A program made the position numbers and the translations under genes. From contig NZ_BEWB01000008.1 of NCBI RefSeq assembly GCF_003112555.1, forward strand, positions 372,001 to 436,000: a DNA stretch of 64,000 nucleotides. Direction: 5' to 3'. The first letter of the stretch is position 1. Each line of letters starts with the position of its first letter. The notes beneath the pieces are model-generated. The model ran no database searches. It saw only the letters and a program-made list of their open reading frames with translations, and was not told the origin of the DNA. This document shows positions 36,166 to 43,773 of the stretch, piece by piece. Source of the DNA: Streptomyces coelicoflavus (GTDB lineage Bacteria; Actinomycetota; Actinomycetes; Streptomycetales; Streptomycetaceae).

Positions 36166-36815
36166 CGCTCACCACCGCCCTTCGGCTGACGGGCACCGGA
36201 CGTCTTCTTGGCGGCCGCCTTCTTCGCGGGCTGGGCCCGCTTCGCCGCCGCCTTCCTCGCGGGGGCCTTGGCCGCGGCCTTCTTCGCAGGCGTCTTCGCG
36301 GGCGTCTTCCTGGTCGTCTTCCGCGCTTCGGGCGGAGCCTTCCTGGCCGGCCGCTCGCGCCGTGGCGCGCGCCGTTCCTCGGACTCCTCGCGCGGCTCGT
36401 CGGGCTCCTCGTACTCCGAATCCTCCGAGTCCTCCGAGTCCCCGAAGTCGCGGGAGTCGCGGGAGTCGTCGGATCCGACGCCTGCCGCCTGGGGGGCCGC
36501 GCCGGAGAGCTGGTCGCGCACCTCGGCGGTGCGCCCGCGCAGCCGGTCGGCCAGCGCGTCCATCTGCCGCTCGACCATGGCGCCCGAGGCCGCCTTGCCC
36601 ACGCCCCGCAGATCCGTGCGCAGCTGGTCCCCGATCTCCTTGAACTGGGGGTTGTTCTGCAATTGTCCGGAGACCAGTTCGGCGATGCCCTTCGGGGTCA
36701 GGTTCATCTTCTTGCCGGCCACCATGGTGCCCACGGCGACCGCGAGTTTCAGCTTCTTGGTGCGTCCCAGCAGATAGCCGGCCCCTATCGCGAGGCCCAG
36801 TCCCGTTCGATTCAT
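36162..36815 (-). CDS. gvpY: GvpY-like protein with acidic patch and lysine/alanine-rich tail
   Basis: 217 residues. The first ~30 are glycine-rich and hydrophobic (GLGLAIGAGYLLGRTKKLKL), followed by a helical domain to about residue 110 (KGIAELVSGQLQNNPQFKEI, VERQMDALADRLRGRTAEV). An acidic Ser/Asp/Glu patch (DSEDSEDSEYEEPDEP) follows, and the last ~65 residues are Lys/Ala/Pro repeats of the PAKKAAAK type, like histone H1 tails. Gene order identifies it as GvpY; its biochemical role is unknown. ATG overlaps the gvpG stop. Confidence 0.82.
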   Translation of the reverse strand: MNRTGLGLAIGAGYLLGRTKKLKLAVAVGTMVAGKKMNLTPKGIAELVSGQLQNNPQFKEIGDQLRTDLRGVGKAASGAMVERQMDALADRLRGRTAEVRDQLSGAAPQAAGVGSDDSRDSRDFGDSEDSEDSEYEEPDEPREESEERRAPRRERPARKAPPEARKTTRKTPAKTPAKKAAAKAPARKAAAKRAQPAKKAAAKKTSGARQPKGGGER

Positions 36816-37075
36816 GGTGCCGTCCCGTTGCCCAATCCCGCGCTCGTGCGCGTAGCGATCTCCAGCCGGTCCAGAAGCTCGTCCTCCTGTCGGTCGAACT
36901 CCTCCTCGGTGATCTCGCCGGCCTCCAACTGCTCTTCCAGGCGGGCAAGTTCGGCCCGTACCGTGGCGGGGTCGTAGTAGATCCGCTGGGCCTCCTCCAG
37001 CACCTGTCTGATGGCCCAGCCGCTGCCGCGCACCGGTGCGAACGGCAGCAGCAGCACCTCCGAGATCAGTCCCAT
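36812..37075 (-). CDS. gvpG: Gas vesicle protein GvpG
   Basis: 87 residues: GLISEVLLLPFAPVRGSGWA then LARLEEQLEAGEITEEEFDR and QEDELLDRLE are the GvpG pattern, a small helical assembly factor. It starts 4 bp after the gvpF stop and overlaps gvpY by ATGA. Confidence 0.95.
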   Translation of the reverse strand: MGLISEVLLLPFAPVRGSGWAIRQVLEEAQRIYYDPATVRAELARLEEQLEAGEITEEEFDRQEDELLDRLEIATRTSAGLGNGTAP

Positions 37076-37079
37076 GTCG

Positions 37080-37853
37080 TCACCCCGCTCCCGCGTCCGC
37101 CCCGCCGGCCGCCGTGCCCGCGGGTTCGGCGGGGCCGGGCTCGACGAAGCTGTACGGCGGCAGCGGGCCGTTCACGCGGACCTCGAGGTGCGGCATCTCG
37201 CCGCGGGCCCGCTCGACGGCCTCCAGGAAGTCGTCGGCGACCTCCCGCTTCACCAGGAACGAGACGTTGGCCAGCCAGCCGGTGGACTCGGGGCCCACGC
37301 TCACGGCGTCGGCGGTCGGCTCCAGGGCTCGCTCCAGCGCGGTCGCGTCCTCGGCCTCCTTGCCCTTGACCGCGGCCGCGACCATCTCGCCGAGCTGGAT
37401 CTTCGTCTCGTACGTTCCGCCCCCCGCCTGCCGGTTGGACTCCGCGAGGGCGCGGATCTCGGGGTTCTGGGCCATCACGTGATGCAGCACGGCCTCTTCG
37501 ACGTGAGTGGCCTTGACGTTGTACTCGACCCGGCCGTCCAGCGCCCCCAGGCGTTCCGCGTAGTGCTCGGCGCGCTCGGCGAGCACCCCGGTGACCGCCC
37601 GGTCGTCCGGGGCGACGCTGCCGAAGCGCATGGGCAGCACGCAGCCTTCCGCGCCGACCTCGCTCAGCACGTTCTGGTGGGCGAGCAGCTCCCTGCGCTT
37701 GGGGCGCAGTCCCTCCGGGGCGTCGCTGACGACGGCCGCCAGGTCGCCCTCCTTGAGGATCCGCACTCCGCGCGGCGGGTCGCCGACTCCGCCCGTGCCC
37801 TCGGGAAGCGAGGGATGCGTGGCGGCGGTGATGCCGTAGACGTACGTACTCAC
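37080..37853 (-). CDS. gvpF: Gas vesicle protein GvpF (GvpL/GvpF family)
   Basis: 257 residues. MSTYVYGITAATHPSLPEGT opens the first domain. LLAHQNVLSEVGAEGCVLPM and RFGSVAPDDRAVTGVLAER are the conserved GvpF block, and WLANVSFLVKREVADDFLEA with NGPLPPYSFVEP closes the second domain. GvpF proteins contact GvpA during assembly. The GTG overlaps the gvpA stop. Confidence 0.95.
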   Translation of the reverse strand: MSTYVYGITAATHPSLPEGTGGVGDPPRGVRILKEGDLAAVVSDAPEGLRPKRRELLAHQNVLSEVGAEGCVLPMRFGSVAPDDRAVTGVLAERAEHYAERLGALDGRVEYNVKATHVEEAVLHHVMAQNPEIRALAESNRQAGGGTYETKIQLGEMVAAAVKGKEAEDATALERALEPTADAVSVGPESTGWLANVSFLVKREVADDFLEAVERARGEMPHLEVRVNGPLPPYSFVEPGPAEPAGTAAGGADAGAG

Positions 37854-38287
37854 TCCTGCTCCTCCTTCCGGCGCGAGGGCGCGGCCTTGCGGGCGCGCGG
37901 ACGCGATTGGGGCTCGCGCTCGGAGCCGCCGTCGTCACGGGCCTGCTTGAACGCGTCGGAGATGGTCTCGGCGGCGCCGGACAGCGCCCCCTTGGACTTG
38001 CCGCGGGCGCCGGACTCGGTCATCTCGCCGACCAGGTCGGGCAGCCCCGGGTCCTTGCGCGGCCCGGCCTCCAGGTCGAGCCGGTTGCACGCCTCGGCGA
38101 AGCGCAGATACGTGTCCACGCTGGCGACGACGACACGGACGTCGATCTTCAGGATCTCGATGCCGACCAGGGAGACACGCACGAACGCGTCGATGACGAG
38201 CCCCCTGTCCAGAACAAGCTCAAGCACGTCGTAGAGGCCGCTGCTGCCGCCTCCGCCTCCGGACTGTTGTGCCGGTACGACAGTCAT
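37850..38287 (-). CDS. gvpA: Major gas vesicle structural protein GvpA, extended
   Basis: 145 residues. The GvpA core, SGLYDVLELVLDRGLVIDAF and RVSLVGIEILKIDVRVVVAS, forms the hydrophobic rib of the vesicle wall. Classical GvpA is about 70 residues; here roughly 60 extra C-terminal residues are polar and end in basic RARKAAPSRRKEE. The extra length suits streptomycete GvpA and could face the cytoplasm. The ATG has GGAGG 10 nt upstream. It is the second gene of the run, 68 bp after gvpO. Confidence 0.93.
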   Translation of the reverse strand: MTVVPAQQSGGGGGSSGLYDVLELVLDRGLVIDAFVRVSLVGIEILKIDVRVVVASVDTYLRFAEACNRLDLEAGPRKDPGLPDLVGEMTESGARGKSKGALSGAAETISDAFKQARDDGGSEREPQSRPRARKAAPSRRKEEQE

Positions 38288-38355
38288 GCCTGCTGTTCCT
38301 CCATCTTGTCGGTGGTGTGGTGTCCTCGCGTGTACGGGTGGCGCGGTGCGCCGCT

Positions 38356-38721
38356 CTAGCGGCTGCCGCGGGCGTCGGCCCGGCCGCGCTCGTAGCGCCG
38401 TACGCGCCGGTAGCCCGTGAGCTGCCCCTCGGCGTCCAGTTCCACCTGGTAGCTCGCCATCAGGCTCATGGTGTCGGGCACCCGCTCCAGTTCCAGGACC
38501 TCGACCTCCAGTGCCCATCCCTCCTCGGTCTGCTCGAAGGAGGAGACGGACTCGGCGGTCATGCCGGTGAGCTCCGCGAGCTGGGCGCGCGCCTCGCGCA
38601 GAACCTCCATGGGCTTGGGTCGACGCGACTTCTGTGGTGTGTGGGACTCGCGGGAGTCCTGTGACTCACGTGAACTCTGGTGCGAGTCTTGCGATTCGGG
38701 CGTCTTCTTGGTGTTGGTCAT
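38356..38721 (-). CDS. gvpO: Gas vesicle protein GvpO
   Basis: 121 residues. The N-terminal ~35 are Ser/Gln/Arg-rich with SRESQDS-type repeats; the rest is the GvpO domain (MEVLREARAQLAELTGMTAE, GWALEVEVLELERVPDTMSL, GYRRVRRYERGRADAR). The ATG has GAGG 5 nt upstream; a GTG two codons earlier is possible. It is the first gene of the gas vesicle run and may be preceded by its promoter in the 99-bp gap behind the LigD-polymerase gene. In haloarchaea GvpO is needed for vesicle formation. Confidence 0.93.
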   Translation of the reverse strand: MTNTKKTPESQDSHQSSRESQDSRESHTPQKSRRPKPMEVLREARAQLAELTGMTAESVSSFEQTEEGWALEVEVLELERVPDTMSLMASYQVELDAEGQLTGYRRVRRYERGRADARGSR

Positions 38722-38820
38722 GGCCACCTCGTCACTCGGGTGGCCGCATGTGTGTTCGCCAAACCTCGCCGGGTTGCGCAGACCGCTCAGCCGTGCATGG
38801 CGCGCGGCCGTACGCGGCGC

Positions 38821-39858
38821 TCAGCCGTGCAGGGCGTTCAACCGCCGCCGGGCGGGGCCCAGGGCGCGGGGGCGGTTCATCGTCCCTGCCCAGGGCCGGG
38901 TGCGAGCCTGTTCGACGGCGTCCGCGACGGTCCAGCGGCGGGCGTGCAGGCCGGGGTCGTCCAGCTGGTCCCAGGAGATGGGCATGGCCACGGGCGCGCC
39001 GGGGCGGGCACGGACGGTGAAGGGGGCTACCGCGGTCTGCGCGTAGGCGTTGCGCTGGATGTCGAGGTACAGCCGGTCGCCGCGGTCCTTCTTGCGGGCT
39101 GCGGTGGTGAGCCGGTCGGGGTGGTCCGCGGCCAGGGCGTCGGCGACGGCCCGCGCGAAGTCCCGTACGTCGTCGAAGTCCTGGCGGCCGTCCAGCGGCA
39201 CGACGACGTGCAGCCCCCGGGAGCCCGTCGTCATCGGCGCCGAGGGCAGCTTCAGCTCGTCCAGCAGTTCCCCCAGCAGCCGGGCCGCGGCCCGGACCGC
39301 CTCGAAGTCGTCGCCGGCCGGATCGAGGTCGAAGACCATCCGGTCCGGCCGGCCCACCTGCCCGGTCCGGGACAGCCAGCGGTGCAGGGTGAGGGCGGCC
39401 TGGTCGGCGAGGTGGACGAGGGTGGCGGAGTCGTCGCAGACGGTGTGGCAGACCGTGCCGCCCTCCTTGCCGACCTCGACGCGCGCGATCCACTCCGGGT
39501 AGTGCTCCGGCGTGTTCTTCTGCATGAAACGGGGCCCGTCGATCCCGTCCGGGTGCCGCTCCAGCATCAGCGGGCGGCCCCGCAGATGCGGCAGCATGAA
39601 CGGGGCCACGGCACGGTAGTAGTCGACGAGGTCGCCCTTGGTGTACTCCTCGGCACCGCCGTCACCGGCCGGGAACAACACCTTGTCCGGCCGGTGGACC
39701 TCCACCGTGTGCCGTCCGGCCCGCACGGTCCGGGAACCGCCGTCGCCCGTCCCACGGCCCCCGCTGCCACCGCCACCGCCACCGCTGCTGCCACTGCCAC
39801 TGCCACTGCCACTGCCACTGCCACTGCCACTGCCACTGCCACTGCCACTGCCACTCAC
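38821..39858 (-). CDS. LigD-type polymerase/primase domain protein (stand-alone)
   Basis: 345 residues, matching the polymerase domain of bacterial NHEJ ligase LigD without ligase or nuclease parts. It shows VEVHRPDKVLFPAG, DYYRAVAPFMLPHLRGRPL, the catalytic MVFDLDPAGDDF (two metal aspartates) and TTGSRGLHVVVPL. Such enzymes add ribonucleotides at breaks. The N-terminus is an 11-fold Ser-Gly repeat, then a glycine run. The GTG start overlaps the transketolase stop (GTGA), which fixes the start upstream of the repeat. It is the third gene of the NDH-2/transketolase operon. Ku and ligase partners must be elsewhere. Confidence 0.88.
   Translation of the reverse strand: MSGSGSGSGSGSGSGSGSGSGSGSSGGGGGGSGGRGTGDGGSRTVRAGRHTVEVHRPDKVLFPAGDGGAEEYTKGDLVDYYRAVAPFMLPHLRGRPLMLERHPDGIDGPRFMQKNTPEHYPEWIARVEVGKEGGTVCHTVCDDSATLVHLADQAALTLHRWLSRTGQVGRPDRMVFDLDPAGDDFEAVRAAARLLGELLDELKLPSAPMTTGSRGLHVVVPLDGRQDFDDVRDFARAVADALAADHPDRLTTAARKKDRGDRLYLDIQRNAYAQTAVAPFTVRARPGAPVAMPISWDQLDDPGLHARRWTVADAVEQARTRPWAGTMNRPRALGPARRRLNALHG
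39790..39855 (-). repeat. Hexanucleotide microsatellite encoding (Ser-Gly)11
   Basis: CCACTG repeats almost perfectly for 66 bp (ten full units plus a partial) directly after the GTG of the LigD-polymerase gene. Units are in frame, so changes in copy number alter only linker length. Confidence 0.9.
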
Positions 39859-41702
39859 GAAACGATCGCCTGCTCCACGAGCATCCGTGCGGCCGCCTCG
39901 ATGGACTCGGCGTCGATCCCGGCGCCGTGCAGTTCCTCCGCCGGGGTCGCGGAACCCGGCATCGTCGTGACCGCGAGCCGCACCAGCCGGGGCACGGGGC
40001 GTCCGTCCGTGAACGCGTCCAGGACGGCGTCACCGATGCCGCCCTCCCGGCGGTGGTCCTCCACGGTCACCAGGCAGCCGGTCTCCTCGGCGGCCGCGCG
40101 CAGCGTGGCCCGGTCGACGGGCTTGACGGAGTACAGGTCGATCACCCGGACCGGGATCCCGTCCGCCTTGAGGGCGTCGGCCGCGGCGAGCGCCTCGTGC
40201 AGGGTGACGCCGGCCGCGACGACGGTGAGCCGGTCGGCGTCGGAGGAGCGCAGCACCTTGCTGCCGCCGACCGGGAACTCCTCGTCGGGGCCGTAGATCA
40301 CCTTGCTCTCGCCGCGCGAGGTGCGCAGGTAGCGGATGCCCTCCAGGCCGGCCATCTCGGCGACGAGGCGCGCGGCCTGGTTGGCGTCGCACGGGTAGAG
40401 CACGGTCGAGCCGTGGATGGCCCGCATCATGGCGAGGTCCTCCAGGCCCATCTGGCTGGGCCCGTCCTGGCCGATGGCGACGCCCGCGTGGGAGCCGACG
40501 AGGTTGATTCCGGCACCGCTGATCGAGGCCATGCGCACGAAGTCGTAGGCGCGGGTCAGGAAGGCGGCGAAGGTGGTGGCGAACGGGACCCAGCCGCGCG
40601 CGGCCATCCCCACCGCGGCGGCGACCATCTGCTGCTCGGCGATGTAGCACTCGAAGTAGCGCTCGGGGTGTTCCTTGGCGAAGAACTCGGCCCGCGTGGA
40701 GTCGCCGACCTCGCCGTCGAGGGCGACGACGTCGCCGCGCGCGGTGCCGACCGCGGCGAGCGCCTCCCCGAAGGCGTTGCGGGTGGCGACCTCGTCGCCC
40801 TTGTCGTAGCGGGGCAGCTCGGTCTGCCCGGTGCCCGTCGAGCGCAGCGACCGGGCGTCCTCGGGCGCGTGCACCCGCACCGTGAGGTCACGGGGGCCGC
40901 CGAGTTCGGCGACGGCCTCCTCGGCATCGGGCACCGGCTTGCCGTGCTGGCCCTCGCGGTCCTCCACGGCCTGCACGCCCTTGCCCTTGAGGGTGCGGGC
41001 GATGATCGCGGTGGGCTGGCCCTTGGTGGACAGGGCCTCGCCGTAGGCGCGGTCGACGGCGTCGACGTCGTGGCCGTCGACCTCGATGGTGTGCCACTCG
41101 AAGGCCCGGAAGCGGCGGGCGTAGGCGTCGAGGTCGTGGCCGTGCCGGGTGGGGCCGCGCTGGCCGAGCCGGTTGACGTCGACGATCACGGTGAGGTTGT
41201 CCAGGTGCTCGTGCCCGGCGTGCTCGGCGGCCTCCCACACGGAACCCTCGGCCATCTCGCTGTCGCCGCACAGCACCCACACCCGGTAGTCGGCGTGGTC
41301 GAGCCGCTTGCCGGACAGCGCGATGCCGACGCCCACGGGCAGCCCTTGGCCGAGCGAGCCGGTGGCCGTCTCGACCCACGGCAGCCGCTGGGGCGTGGGG
41401 TGGCCCTCCAGGCGGCTGCCCTGCTTGCGGAAGGTGAGCAGTTCCTCGTCGTCGATGGCGCCGGCCGCCTTGAAGGCGGAGTAGAGCAGGGGCGAGGCGT
41501 GTCCCTTGGAGAGCACGAAGCGGTCGTTGCCGGGGTGGGCGGGGCGCGCGAAGTCGTAGCGGAGGTGGTTGGCCAGCAGTACGGCCATCAGGTCCGCGGC
41601 GGACATCGACGACGTCGGGTGCCCGGAGCCCGCGGCGGCGGCCGCCCGTACGCTGTCGACGCGCAACTGCTGTCCGAGGTCGACGAGTTCACCGGTGTTC
41701 AT
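39855..41702 (-). CDS. Transketolase
   Basis: 615-residue thiamine diphosphate enzyme transferring two-carbon units in the non-oxidative pentose phosphate pathway. N-terminal domain: AAAAGSGHPTSSMSAADLMA, LSKGHASPLLYSAFKAAGAI, GSLGQGLPVGVGIALSGKRL, and the TPP motif CGDSEMAEGSVWEA...VDVN. The pyrimidine-domain part has ECYIAEQQMVAAAVGMAARG, GSHAGVAIGQDGPSQMGLED and LYPCDANQA. It resembles the shorter type of transketolase seen in animals and archaea rather than the E. coli type. The ATG overlaps the NDH-2 stop; the stop overlaps the LigD-polymerase start. Confidence 0.95.
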   Translation of the reverse strand: MNTGELVDLGQQLRVDSVRAAAAAGSGHPTSSMSAADLMAVLLANHLRYDFARPAHPGNDRFVLSKGHASPLLYSAFKAAGAIDDEELLTFRKQGSRLEGHPTPQRLPWVETATGSLGQGLPVGVGIALSGKRLDHADYRVWVLCGDSEMAEGSVWEAAEHAGHEHLDNLTVIVDVNRLGQRGPTRHGHDLDAYARRFRAFEWHTIEVDGHDVDAVDRAYGEALSTKGQPTAIIARTLKGKGVQAVEDREGQHGKPVPDAEEAVAELGGPRDLTVRVHAPEDARSLRSTGTGQTELPRYDKGDEVATRNAFGEALAAVGTARGDVVALDGEVGDSTRAEFFAKEHPERYFECYIAEQQMVAAAVGMAARGWVPFATTFAAFLTRAYDFVRMASISGAGINLVGSHAGVAIGQDGPSQMGLEDLAMMRAIHGSTVLYPCDANQAARLVAEMAGLEGIRYLRTSRGESKVIYGPDEEFPVGGSKVLRSSDADRLTVVAAGVTLHEALAAADALKADGIPVRVIDLYSVKPVDRATLRAAAEETGCLVTVEDHRREGGIGDAVLDAFTDGRPVPRLVRLAVTTMPGSATPAEELHGAGIDAESIEAAARMLVEQAIVS

Positions 41703-43591
41703 GAGTCTCCTTCCACGGCACGGCCGTCGGTGCGCTTGACGGGGCCGGGGGCGATGTCGGGTCCGGGGGGCGGCTGGTTCGCCGGAGGTTCGGGACCGGG
41801 GTCGGCGGGCGGGCGCGCGGAACGGCTCGGTCCGGAGGGGGCGGTGGGCCGTTTCCCGGTGGAGCCCGTTCCGGAGGCTCGGGAGACCTTGCCCGGTTTG
41901 CCCGAGCCTCCCCGGGCGGGGCGCGGCCCGGCGGCCTCGACGGCGCGGCGGGGCCTGCCGGACGCACGGGGCGAGCCGGACGGCCCCCTCTTGGCGGGCT
42001 CGGCGTGCGGCTGGTTCCTGGCCGGTTCACCACCGGGCTGGTTCTTGGCGGGCTCACCGCCCGGCTGGTTCTTGGCGGGCTCGCTGCTCGGCTGGTTCTT
42101 GGCGGGCTCGCTGCTCGGCTGGTTCCTCTCCGGTTCGCTGCTCGGCCGGTTCTTGGCCGGCTCGCTCGGAGGGGTCGTCGCCGGCTCGCTCGGAGGGGTC
42201 TTCGCGCGCTCGCCGTCCGGCTCGGAGCTGCCCTGTCCGGGGGCCTTCCCGAGGTCGCTCCCGGTTCCCGTACCGGTCCGTTCGGGGCGCCCCGGTACTC
42301 GCGCGACCTCGGGCGACGACGACTCCAGCGGTACGGACCAGGAGCGTACGAGGCCGAGCTGCACGGCCTGGCGGGGCAGCACCGCGTCGAGCAGCCAGTC
42401 GGCGGCGACCCGGACGCGGTTGCCCGGCATCGCGGCGAGGTGGTAGCCGCGGGTGACCGCGCCCGCCGCCGGGCCGGACATCGGCAGGCCGAACGGGTTG
42501 GCGGCGGCCTTGGCGCCGCCGAGGTCCACGACGAAGCCCATGTCACGGTGCCGGTAGGTCTTCCGCTGCCCCCGGCCGAGCGACGCGACGACGTTGTGGG
42601 CACAGACCTTGCCGTGCCGCCAGGCGTGCTGGGCGGTCATCGGCGTGTACTGGCCCGGCTGGTTCGGATCGGGTACGGCGGCCATGTCACCGCAGGCGAA
42701 CAGCTCGGGCCGCCCGGGCACCTGGAGGTGGGGGTCGACGAGCAGCCGGCCGCGTTCCATGGGCAGCCCCAGCGACTCCACCAGCGGGTCGGGCCGCACG
42801 CCCACGCACCACACCAGAGTGCGGGTGTCGACGGTCGACCCGTCGGTCAGCACCACCCCGTCGTGCGTGGCCTCCTTCACGGAGGTCCCCATCCGCACCT
42901 CCACGCCCCGCTGCCGCAGTACGCGCTCGGCGGTCGCGGAGAGCCGTTCGTCCATCTCGGGCATGACCCTGGGCGCCACGTCGAGCAGCATCCAGCGGGG
43001 CCGCATCCCGGTGCGCATCGGGTGCTTGCGCACCTGCGCGTCGGTGTACATCGCGCCGTGCGCGGCGACCTCGGTGCCGGTGTATCCCGCGCCGACCACG
43101 ACGAACGTGCACCGCGCGGCGCACTCCGCCCGGTCGTCCGCCGCCGCGGCGAGCTCCACCTGCCGGGTCACGTGGTCGCGCAGGTAGAGCGCCTCCGGCA
43201 GCCCGCGGAAGCCGTGCGCGTGCTCGGCGACGCCGGGGATGGGCAGCAGCTTGTTGACGCTGCCGGCGGCGAGCACCAGCCGGTCGTAGGGCAGGGTGCC
43301 CTCCTCGCCCTCCGGGCCGGTGTAGTGCACGGTCCGTCCGTCGAGGTCGATGCCGTCGGCCTCGCCGAGCACCAGCCGTACGTGCGGCAGGGTGCCCGAC
43401 AGGGACACGCTGACCCGGCGCGGTTCCAGGATTCCGGCGGCGACCTGGGGCAGCAGGGGCAGGTAGAGGAAGTAGTCGGTCGGGTTGAGCAGGGTGATGT
43501 CGGCCTGGTGCCGGGTGAGCCGGGACAGGCTGCGGGCCGTCCGGTACCCGGCGAAGCCGGCACCGACGATCACGATGCGGGGTCGGCTCAC
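41699..43591 (-). CDS. Type II NADH dehydrogenase (FAD) with long repeat tail
   Basis: 630 residues. The first ~430 form an NDH-2-type flavoprotein: RIVIVGAGFAGYRTARSL (FAD Rossmann), TLLNPTDYFLYLPLLPQVA, second Rossmann VVVGAGYTGTEVAAHG, and ELFACGDMAAVPDPNQPGQY. It should pass electrons from NADH to quinone without pumping protons. Beyond about residue 440 there is a disordered tail rich in Pro/Glu/Asn with repeated nonapeptides ending EPAKNQP, then basic and proline-rich sequence. The GTG has GGAGG 6 nt upstream. It heads an operon coupled to transketolase and the LigD polymerase. Confidence 0.9.
   Translation of the reverse strand: MSRPRIVIVGAGFAGYRTARSLSRLTRHQADITLLNPTDYFLYLPLLPQVAAGILEPRRVSVSLSGTLPHVRLVLGEADGIDLDGRTVHYTGPEGEEGTLPYDRLVLAAGSVNKLLPIPGVAEHAHGFRGLPEALYLRDHVTRQVELAAAADDRAECAARCTFVVVGAGYTGTEVAAHGAMYTDAQVRKHPMRTGMRPRWMLLDVAPRVMPEMDERLSATAERVLRQRGVEVRMGTSVKEATHDGVVLTDGSTVDTRTLVWCVGVRPDPLVESLGLPMERGRLLVDPHLQVPGRPELFACGDMAAVPDPNQPGQYTPMTAQHAWRHGKVCAHNVVASLGRGQRKTYRHRDMGFVVDLGGAKAAANPFGLPMSGPAAGAVTRGYHLAAMPGNRVRVAADWLLDAVLPRQAVQLGLVRSWSVPLESSSPEVARVPGRPERTGTGTGSDLGKAPGQGSSEPDGERAKTPPSEPATTPPSEPAKNRPSSEPERNQPSSEPAKNQPSSEPAKNQPGGEPAKNQPGGEPARNQPHAEPAKRGPSGSPRASGRPRRAVEAAGPRPARGGSGKPGKVSRASGTGSTGKRPTAPSGPSRSARPPADPGPEPPANQPPPGPDIAPGPVKRTDGRAVEGDS
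42011..42220 (-). repeat. 27-bp tandem repeats in the NDH-2 tail
   Basis: Six head-to-tail 27-bp units (42011-42172; the copies at 42065 and 42092 are identical) plus two 24-bp units encode nonapeptides of the SEPAKNQPS type. The reading frame is preserved through all units. Confidence 0.9.
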
Positions 43592-43705
43592 GGTTCGCCT
43601 CCGGGCTGTCGCATACCTCGTGGGCCTTCCGCGTCCCCTTGGCCGGGGCGCCCAAACGTCCACGGGAAGCCGTGCCCCGTACTCCCGGAAGCCGCCGCGC
43701 CGCCG

Positions 43706-43729
43706 GTTTCCGGCCCCGCGCCCGGGTAC
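43706..43729 (+). promoter_or_regulatory. SigB-class promoter for the F420 oxidoreductase
   Basis: GTTT (43706-43709), 14 nt, GGGTAC (43724-43729) matches the GTTT-N14-GGGTA(C/T) promoter class of SigB/SigF-type factors. Leader to the ATG is about 40 nt, with GGAGG near its end. The hexamer is again within a GGGTACCC palindrome. Confidence 0.6.
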
Positions 43730-43773
43730 CCGGCCCCGGACCCACCCGCTCCCTTGTCCGGAGGCACCCCCTC

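Noticed and set aside
39780..39860. Possible CRISPR-like array in the CCACTG repeats
   Set aside because: The units are 6 bp with no spacers and are in frame with a gene. This is a microsatellite.
42011..42220. Possible CRISPR-like or integron repeats at the 27-bp array
   Set aside because: Contiguous head-to-tail units without spacers, preserving the reading frame of the NDH-2 tail.
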